NCBI GenBank assembly: GCA_025504975.1
Contig: JANUWI010000014.1
Coordinates: 372,001 to 436,000, forward strand
DNA: 64,000 nucleotides
Direction: 5' to 3'
From: Plenodomus lindquistii
Taxonomy: Eukaryota; Ascomycota; Dothideomycetes; Pleosporales; Leptosphaeriaceae
Every line of letters starts with the position of its first letter. The first letter of the stretch is position 1. Shown here piece after piece: positions 22,068 to 30,700 of this stretch. The notes beneath the pieces are model-generated. The model was not told the DNA's origin. It worked only from the letters and a program-made list of their open reading frames with translations, and did no database searches. The translations under genes and the position numbers were made by a program.

Positions 22068-22831
22068 TTCAATCGGCCTTCATTCGTCCTCGATCACCCA
22101 CAAACGAATTAGGGTGATGATCAATGAAAAATGATATGACGTTCACACGTAACATCTTGCTCTCCAGTATTGGTTGCCCGCCTAATGGGCTCTCGCATAG
22201 CAATTGTGCTCTCACGTAGCAACGTCTCCCCCTTGGCCCGCGATGCTCTCACGAAGCAATGACGCGCCTTGCTACTCTCACGTAGTAACAGTGCTCACAC
22301 GTAGCAACTGGCGGTGAGGAGACTCATGAGTGAGGCAGTGCGCGATAATATTCGTGCATTGGCTGACTTCACATGTGCGCCATATCATCTGATTCTCTTG
22401 TTGGCGACTTCTACGTTCGTCGCGTCTCACTCGGGTATGTGAGAGTAGTCACGCGTGGGCCAGTTGCCACCTCACCGCTCCATCGGGCGGTTCCTTCCCT
22501 CTCTATGTCTCACCCTTCGTCGATACTCCCTCCACGCCCCGCCCATATTTCTTCTCATCCACACCACTGTACCCGTCACTGTCTCCTGTCTGCCGCTGAC
22601 ATCGTTCTTATTGACTACTATTCCTTTTACACGTCCTCACCGTCTGTCCATTCGCTGTGCGTTCACACGGCGCGTCACCCGCCTTGACTGTAACGCATTT
22701 GACATCGTCTGCCAAATCGCACGAAGCGTTTCGCCATGCAGGAGCACATGGGCAAGTACTGGATCCGAGGCATGCATGGCGATGCGATGCTGATATATTG
22801 ATATTTAGTAGATCGTCAACCCCATGACAGG
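22068..22831. other. Intergenic interval with tandem repeat
   Basis: About 760 bp between the broken exonuclease-like gene and the seven-exon gene. It holds the degenerate repeat listed separately, and C/T-rich promoter-like sequence at 22480-22640. No gene seen. Confidence 0.4.
22188..22310. repeat. Degenerate tandem repeat, consensus GCTCTCACGTAGCAA
   Basis: Five imperfect copies occur at about 22189-22203, 22208-22222, 22245-22259, 22272-22287 and 22292-22306. Variants change one to three bases (for example CGCATAGCAA, CGAAGCAA, CGTAGTAA, CACACGTAGCAA). A related CACACGTAACA lies at 22144. Spacing between copies is irregular. No protein is encoded. It may be a factor-binding cluster or a minisatellite. 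Confidence 0.6.
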
Positions 22832-24728
22832 ATGTCGGTCGCGAAGACAATAGCTAATAGCTACACTCCCATGAACCGCCATTACGACAATTTCGCTCAA
22901 CTGCGAAATGAAATCTTTCAGCATTTCAATAGGCGGCATTTCGAATCCAAGGACAAATTCCATTGGGTGCACATCGGTGATAAAAGCTTGAAGATCTCTG
23001 GAACGAAACTGGCCAATGATGTGGCCGGTAAATATAAAGACGAGGGTTTGATCACCATTGCACCGCAAGTCTCGGACACCGTAGGTGCAGGCACTGTGAC
23101 GACCGCCAACACATCAGTACGTTCTTCCTTCTTCACTATGCTGTCTGTGTTCTGACACCAATCTCTCTAGACATCGCTCGAGCAGCCAGTGCTGGGCCTT
23201 AACAGTAGCGTATCTGGTCCCGCCTCCCGTTCACACCCCACTGCAAGACTCGAACTGTAGACACCATCTCGCGGCGCAGTCGATGTATGTGTCCTCCACA
23301 TCTACTTTCCTGGTACTTACTTACTGACCCTGGCAGGCACCATCAACTCACGGCACAGGCAAGGAGGTTCGCGTCCTCTACATTTGTTTCCCGAAACTCG
23401 TGTCCCCAGTATCTCCCATTCGCTGACTTGTTTCAAGATTACACGCGCCGCTCCTGGAACCCATTCTCAAGTGCGCTCATCCGCCGCCGTGAGCAGGGTA
23501 CGTATCATCTGCTTATGTTTCCTATGTGTCTGTTCATTGATTCATCGACAGCCTGTGTCTACTGCGCCGAAGATGAGGCAGTTGACCTTACGCGGCGCAC
23601 CCTTGGGGACACCTCCCTCCATGATCAAGCCCCCCCATGCTTCTGGTGGTCCGACTGGTGGTGAAGAACAAGAGAATGTCAACGTGAGTTCTCCCGGACT
23701 ATCTCCCAACTCCAGCTGAATCCGATGATCCGCAGCCCGCCCATGTCGAACTGCCGCCCACTGGTGTGGTGCTGTTTGGCAAGCCGTTCCGCCCCATTGC
23801 ACCACCACGTACCGTATCGCCCACCCGAAGACCCGTCGCCAACACCGGACATACGGTTGGAGTTGAAGGTGGTGCCGAGTAAAGACCTGTGCATGGCAAC
23901 GTCGTCATGAGTCCTGAGACAGCTGGACCTCGCGAGGCTTTGCGATCAGTAGGTGGGACGTCGTCTGCTGTGGCCCGACCCCCACGTCAACCAGTGACAT
24001 ACTCGTCAAAGGGCCTAACATCGAGCACAAGATCCAGTTGGAGGGAGACCGCAGTGACTGATATGTATGAGGACCTCACTGTCGACAACACCATTCGCTC
24101 GTTCGCCACTTCATCTGCGAGGTCAACCCTGTGTGATGGCGACGAGGACGACGAAGACGAACCGGTTGTCGACCCGGAAACCCGCCGCTCATTCCCACGC
24201 AAGAACCGCAGTCGAGGATCCGCGTCGTCTCGACCTGTGTACACTGGCAACTTGGTCTTACCTGGCGATGAGTACCCGACTGAGGCCGAGAGGAGAGCTG
24301 TTGGTCTGGACATCATGTCAGAGGCGTCCGCATCTCGCACTCCAACTACATTGTCCTCTTTCGCATCGCCACGCACTACTCTTGTCACGAAAAAGAGTAG
24401 CGACTATGGATCCCCATTCAGCCTCAGTGAGGCGAATCGCCCCCAAGATCCTCTCAAAACATCCGCAAGCGAGGTCCCGATGAGATCAATACATCTGGTT
24501 CGAAGCGTCTTCAAATGTCAGTGGGAGATGGAGATTTACATCTTCGCATTCGTCGCTTTAACGCAAGTCGTTCTTCAGCCTGATGGTACTGTCATCAAGG
24601 CAGAAAAAGAGACAGAGATGGTCACAGTGAATGGCCTGGTTCAGTTTGTTCTAGGTCCGCGCTATGGGCTGTACCACTCCGATTTTCAAACTTTGCGGAC
24701 TGACCCGTTTAGTTATATCACATGCTAG
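22832..24728 (+). CDS. Seven-exon gene, unknown function
   Basis: Exons inferred: 22832-23116, 23171-23209, 23337-23366, 23438-23497, 23552-23683, 23736-23868 and 23923-24728. Total 494 aa, with every phase in register and splice sites such as GTACGT, GTGAGT and TCGACAG. The N-terminal 95 aa is compact and mixed (QLRNEIFQHFNRRHFES, KFHWVHIGDKSLKISGT). The middle is Pro/Ser/Thr-rich and disordered, with an acidic patch (GDEDDEDEP). The last 80 aa regain hydrophobic, structured-looking sequence. I recognise no family. An alternative ends in exon 6 at the TAA at 23880. The gene sits in the accessory interval beside a broken gene and a retrotransposon, so it may be lineage-specific. The exon structure is inferred from splice signals only; exons 2 and 3 are the weakest. 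Confidence 0.5.
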
Positions 24729-26792
24729 AGTGCGATCTTAGTAGAATGCTGAAATGTGTCTGCACTGTAAGAATCGCAGTACCTGCTACAGTATATCATA
24801 GTATATAGAACTTTGTATAAATATCTAGTTGTATACTCTACGGGCTACTATAAGCGTGTTTGCAAGGCAACGCATCTTTTTGTATACGCCTGGCTGTAGT
24901 ATGCTTCTCTAAACAGTACACTATTATTACGTGTATACATTATAAAAGATAGATTTTAGAGCAAAATATTATTGCTTCCGAAGGAAGTTCTTACAGTCAA
25001 ATCGTGTACGGGGCAAGATTTCGGTAGGAGCAACTTTTGGTTATCAGTTAGGTAGAGCGGATCGCTGATTTGGTGATGCAAAATGAGAAGTACATCAGCT
25101 TAAAGGTCGTGCGTCCTTTTCATCGGACAGCGTGGCATGTCCGTATTATTCGACATGATTGCGGTTCTGTCTGACCCAGACTTATTAACATGTAAAAGTT
25201 TAAGGAATCTGAACTGCACATGTCTCAAACATTTCTCTGTATCTGTCAATAGGCGAGAGACGAAGAAATTATCTGATTACCTCTACAATTATCGACGCGT
25301 CAACGGTACATCAACTCGGACAGGCCATTACTTGTGAATCGATAGACAGCGTGAAACATTCGCGGATGTCGACTCATACAATGCTTATATGGATCATCTT
25401 CATGGCGGGAAGAGCAAGTTGTGAGGTGGTTGGGGCCATGGTAGGGGAATGGAATCGAGCATGTGCAAAGTAACCAATGGACATTTGGTCTCGTTACGGT
25501 ACATGTCTCTGGAGTATGAGTAAAGGTATGCATCTTCTTTATGTTAGGGTGTATTACAATGAACCATGGTTTATTTGTCTCTGTTTTTTCTATGGGCCCA
25601 TATCTGTGTTGGTAACGAAGGATCTCATATCCATTGAATTACCAAAACTATCATTACATCGTTCGCTGTGGCTAACAGAACGCATCAAGAACAAAGCTTC
25701 AAGTCTTTATCTACTACATGTATTCTTTAGAAGTAGTAAAGATTATGTTTCATAATGCCTGCGTACTGTGGTCCTCTCCCTGCTGCTTTACGGGCTGAAG
25801 TGTTGTACCGTTAAAGCGAGATAGAGACACAATGAATGCGAGCTCCTTCGTATTATGGGCTGACCCATGAGTTCCCTTGTTGGGTTCAGCGTTTTCGACG
25901 ACTTGATACTCGGCCGACGCGTCTTCTCATCCTTACTAATAACATATTCTGCTGCGTCCGACATCAGACACTTTGTAGCCTACACGATGCAAAATCCTGC
26001 TACAACTGCCACCGTCCACGCCATCGATCTCGTCGATAACGACGACGACGTTGGCGGCGACCCTACCCAGACGCCCCACTACCTGCTTGCTGGGGCGACG
26101 GCCGATAATCTTATCCTTTTCCGTATATCACTCTGCTTACAGTCATTCCGATGCAATCCTTGCCGACGTACATGTAGTTAGTGCGCAGCTTTTTCATGTC
26201 ATCAGTCTTGGGGTTGCACGCACCATCAGTCGGATTCTTCACGCTTTCGGCGCAGATGGAGTCTGCGCAGTGAGCTCGGAAATGATGTCGACTTCAGGCA
26301 TATAGCCTGCTGGAGGCATTATAATATGCTAACAGCATGATAATAGCAGCCGATTCCAGATCTGAATACACCACAGATACCTAACAGTATATTGTTCGAG
26401 CCATACGTCAATCCGTGGTCTCCTTGCTGCTTTACAGACCGAAGATCTGTGCTCCTGCGTTGGGTTGACGACTCAATAATTTAGGGCAACGATGGGGAGA
26501 GAGAGGCGCCGTAACTTCGATTCGTTGATTTGTTGCTTCCGAACTTTGGAAGTACTCTTCGTATCGTATTGGTGAATATCACGTAGCGCCGCAGCGCGTC
26601 TATACTGTATACATGCTATCGTTCAGGATGAATGACGTTCGATGCATTCAGTACGCTTCCCTGAATATTAGGGCATCATGGTCAAAGTTGTAACGCCTTG
26701 TGTGAGAATCATGTGAATTTCTACCATGTCCTCTGTCTTGTATCATCAATCGTATTGAACCAGCTATTTGCTGAGTTGTTCTTCCCGAGTCT
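24729..26792. other. 2-kb gene-free interval
   Basis: Between the seven-exon gene and the truncated transporter. The first 300 bp is AT-rich with repeated TATA/GTATA words; the remainder has mixed composition. Short frames (up to about 100 codons) have no recognisable domain. No repeat or transposon protein seen. Confidence 0.45.
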
Positions 26793-27529
26793 CTAGACCT
26801 TCTCCTCTACCCTATGAGTATGAGTCTGCACATCCGAATTCTCCATCTCCACCGTCGCAGCCTTCTCACCAGACGTATCAAGAATCTCGGACATACCACC
26901 AGTACCCCTTGTGAGTTCCGCACCCTTGCGGCCAATAAGGTGCCACGGCAAATTGAACATCTCGTCCAAGCTCTCGAGACTCTTTCCAGTAGTCTCTGGA
27001 AGGAAGAAGTACACCCAAGCCAGACCAATAGCCGTGACGCACGAGAAGAAGATCATGGTACCGCCTGTAGTCATGGAGATGAACATAAGGGGTACGGCCT
27101 TGCTGTTTCCGTATTGATTGACAAAGTGGAATGTCATGGCGATGGAGCCTCCTAGCGCACGGAGTCTCAAGGGGTAAATCTCCGAATTTATGAGGTATTG
27201 GATGGAATTCCAGCCGAGGGCCCAGCCAAAACCACTGAAATAAATCATAACTATGGCGCCCATTGCGGCGTGCTTTTGGCTGGAGGTTTGGGGCACGCTC
27301 TTGTCGGAGATGTTGTTGTCGATGAGTAGGAAGATGGCCATGTAGAGCATTGCTACTAGCTGGATAATTATACCGGTAGATAGAGCGCGTTTGCGGCCAA
27401 TGAAATCGATGAGGAAAAAGGCGCAGAGCATGCTGCTGACGAATTTGACCACACCAAAAATGGCGGTAGCGTATAGCTTCTCGTTCTGACCACTAACACC
27501 CATCAACGAAAAATATTGGGCCGCGTAAA
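26793..27529 (-). pseudogene. Sugar-type MFS transporter, 3' part (split by retrotransposon)
   Basis: Encodes the C-terminal half of a sugar porter: helices 7-12, the RKRAL loop after LIDFIG, the NSEIYPLRLRALGGS motif, and the closing PETTGKSLESLDEMF signature. The coding frame enters at 27529 directly from the left LTR. With one copy of the 5-bp GTAAA duplication counted, it joins in frame to the N-terminal half at 33853-34841, giving about 555 aa. Nothing else is visibly damaged, so the retrotransposon appears to be the only lesion. The truncated frame could start at an ATG inside the LTR (27584), but it would lack half the helices. Substrate unknown; the sugar/quinate-type porter family is the best guess. 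Confidence 0.85.
27525..27529. repeat. Target-site duplication GTAAA (left copy)
   Basis: GTAAA lies immediately before the left LTR and is repeated at 33853-33857 immediately after the right LTR. A 5-bp duplication is normal for Ty1/copia integrase and fixes the exact element ends. Confidence 0.9.
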
Positions 27530-27720
27530 TGTTGAAATTGATCGGCAGGCTTCCATCTGAAGTTGTTTGCCACCGCGTGATCATTCACCGCCACAAACAG
27601 GTTTGTTGTTTGTGGGTGATTAAGATCGCGTCTTTCACGGGGCTGTGAATAAGCAAGCCCCTTCATGTACTTAGAGTCTAGGTACGTCCTTTACTGAATA
27701 GATTAGTGCACAGTTCAACA
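27530..27720 (+). repeat. 5' LTR of copia element
   Basis: 191 bp. It carries the promoter and, by family analogy, the R region. It contains an internal imperfect palindrome-like stretch around CACAAACAGGTTTGTTGTTTGTGG. Sequence identical by eye to the 3' copy at 33662-33852. Confidence 0.93.
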
Positions 27721-27738
27721 GGTTATGAGCCCCGGCAT
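27721..27738 (+). other. Primer-binding site, Met-tRNA half-molecule type
   Basis: GGTTATGAGCCCCGGC directly follows the LTR. Its complement contains GGCTCATAACC, the form of a methionine tRNA anticodon stem-loop with the CAT anticodon, rather than a tRNA 3' acceptor end. Drosophila copia primes from an internal initiator-Met tRNA fragment with a near-identical site. The same mechanism is inferred here. Confidence 0.6.
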
Positions 27739-27761
27739 TTTCACTGCCTAACTCAGCGAAC

Positions 27762-30700
27762 ATGTCCTCAAATCCACTTGACACTGAGAAGACCGACCTC
27801 AGCATCAAGGACCTTCATACCTACAAGATCACCAAGCTCGTAGGTCAAGCAAACTACTTAGAATGGGAACGAAGCATCAAAACCGTCTCCCAATATCACA
27901 ACTTCTGGAACACTATCATCGGCATTGACATGACGGTAGACGAACCCAACTTCGATGACTTCTGCAACCAAGCTTTCCAGGCCTGCGCTGCTGCTTTCAA
28001 GGTAACCACAGACGAGACTGGCCAGACCATGGGACCTGCTGTCTCCGCCGACGCGCAATCCTTCTATCAGCAAATCCAGCTCAAGAAGGCCGACGTGGGC
28101 TACCAGGAAGCACTGAAATCCTATCACAAGTACATCGAGAAGACCAGCCGCGCGATGGCACTCCTACGACTTCACGTTTCAGAACCTATTCGAAGCGTCT
28201 TACATGGATACACCTCTCCGTCCGAAGCCTGGGAATACCTGAAGAAGCAATACAAGCTTAGCGACTTCCAGAACAAGCAAACCATCCACAGAGAGATCGA
28301 ATCTCTACATCTCAACAACTGCAAGAACCTGGACGATTTCTTCAGCAAGCTAGAAGACAATGTACTCCAGCTTCGAGAACTGAAAGGCAGTTACGATGAC
28401 GACGCGGTCCAGGCAAAGATCTTTCGTTCACTTACTCACGATTTCGACGAACCCATTCGCGTCATGAAACTGGTCTACAATCGCCAGAACGTCGAATGGC
28501 CGGACCTGGACGGCATCAAGCGACAACTCCTGGACGCTGAATTCGACATGGACAAACCCAAGAAGCAAACACAAAAAGACAAACCCGAGAAAAACAAGAA
28601 TGATCACACCAAGGACGACTCCAAGAAGGACAAACCCAAGGACCAGGACAAGGACAAGGACGGCAAGAGGGGACAAAAGTGTCCGGTTGAAGGATGCAAA
28701 GGCTACAATCACTCTGAAGACGAATGCTTCACCAAGCACCCAAACCTCAAGCCCGAATGGATGAAGCTGAAGGAACAAGAACGCGACCTGAAGAAGAAGC
28801 TCAACAAGAACATTACGCTGATGTTCCATCCAACCAACCTCCACGAGCCTAACAACTCCAGTAAGCATCCTGCCTCTCCACGCACCTTCCCCGCTGACGA
28901 ACTCAGATGTTTGACAGAGGGGAGGGCAGGAGCTAGAGGGGTAGGGTGGGAACTGGATGCTGAGGAGATTGGCGAAATTGGCTTGGACATGGAGAAGGCA
29001 TTTGTACTTGGACCTCCAGATGAACTTTCAGAAGCATGGGCTCTTGATTCTGGAGCAAGCACCCATTTATGCAACAATCGAGATGCTTTCACTGAATTCG
29101 AAGACCTAGAGAAGACTGTCCGAATCGCGAATACTGATGCATCGTTACGAATCGCTGGTTTTGGTGACATCACTCTCAAAGCGGAACTGCCAAATGGCGA
29201 CTGGAACCTGATCACACTAACTGATGTGGTTTACGCACCTGATGCAATCTGCAATCTCTTGTCAATCTCACAATTGACAAAGAAAGGAGTAAAAGGGATG
29301 GTAGACAAAGACACCTTCACACTAACAAAATGCGGAGAAACAATCATGTACGCAACGGAAAAAGACGGTTTGTACCATCTGAACATGTCTCACGAGACGC
29401 ACGACCCAGCTCAAGAGATCATTATGCCAGTTCTCGATGAGGATGCTCAACAAGACGAACAGCCTGGATTCACTTTCGATGATCCAGTATGGAAAGTCCA
29501 TCGCGATCTTGGGCATATGTCACTTGACAACATGAGAAATCTTCTCAAGATGTCAGTAGGACTACCCATCACCATACCGCAAATCATGGCCAGGAAAGGA
29601 CAACGATGTCCAGTTTGCGAAGCAACCAAGGCTGTGGTCAAAATCCCGAGAGATCCAGCCTCAAGAACAACATCCGAACCAGGAGATCTCATCCACATCG
29701 ATGTCTGGGGCCCATATGGCCTCCCTGGATACGATGGAACGCGAAGCATGCTGAACGCTGTCAGTGATTCAACACGTTACCAATGGGGCAGACCTCTCAA
29801 GACTGGTAAAGTGGAAGACACACTCATCAAACTGTTGAAAGAACTCAAGACGGCGGAGGGGATGACGATCCGCATTATCCGAGTGGACAACGGCCTCGTA
29901 ACAAACGGCCTATCGGCATATTGCACCCAGGAAGGAATCCGCATTGAAACCTCAGCTCCTCACAGACATCACATGAATGGTGTGATCGAACGTGCGAATC
30001 GAACTGTTCGAAACGGCGCAGCTGCAATGATGGAAGATGCTCAACTAGGATCAGACAAGCCGATCATGCGAACTATCATGAAGATTCTAGATGCGAAGAC
30101 GAGGGAGATTCTGCAGAACACAACCTTACCAGAGAAACTATGGCCAGAGGCATATGCCCACAGCATCTTCATCAAAAATCGCACACCCACGAGAGCACTC
30201 AAGTCGAACAAAACACCGTATGAAGCACTCTACGACCGAAAACCCGACCTCAAAGATCTGAGACCCTGGGGTTCAAGAGCGTTTGTATCAGTCCCTGAAT
30301 CAGCACGACAGAACTTTCATCAAGGAAGAAGAATCAAGAAACTGGATGCACGAGCATGGATGGGCTATTTTGTGGGAATGGAGGAATCCTCAAAGATGAA
30401 GATATGGGATCCAGAGGCTGGAAAGATCCGCGCCACGGACATAGTACGAATCAGAAGCGGCGAGACTACAAACGACCCACAAGACCCCGCGAACGGGCTT
30501 GCTGCTGTGGCACGAACACCAGAACCGGCAGACGACTTGCTTGAATGGAGCGACAGTGGGAGCGACGACGAGCCGGAGGAAGATCATCCCGCACCAGAGG
30601 AGGCCGCACTCGTGCTCAAGGAATCTGAAATGGATGATGCATATGAGGAGGATGAGGAACAGGAGGACTGCCAGGATTGCGAGTACAAGGAGGACTGTGA

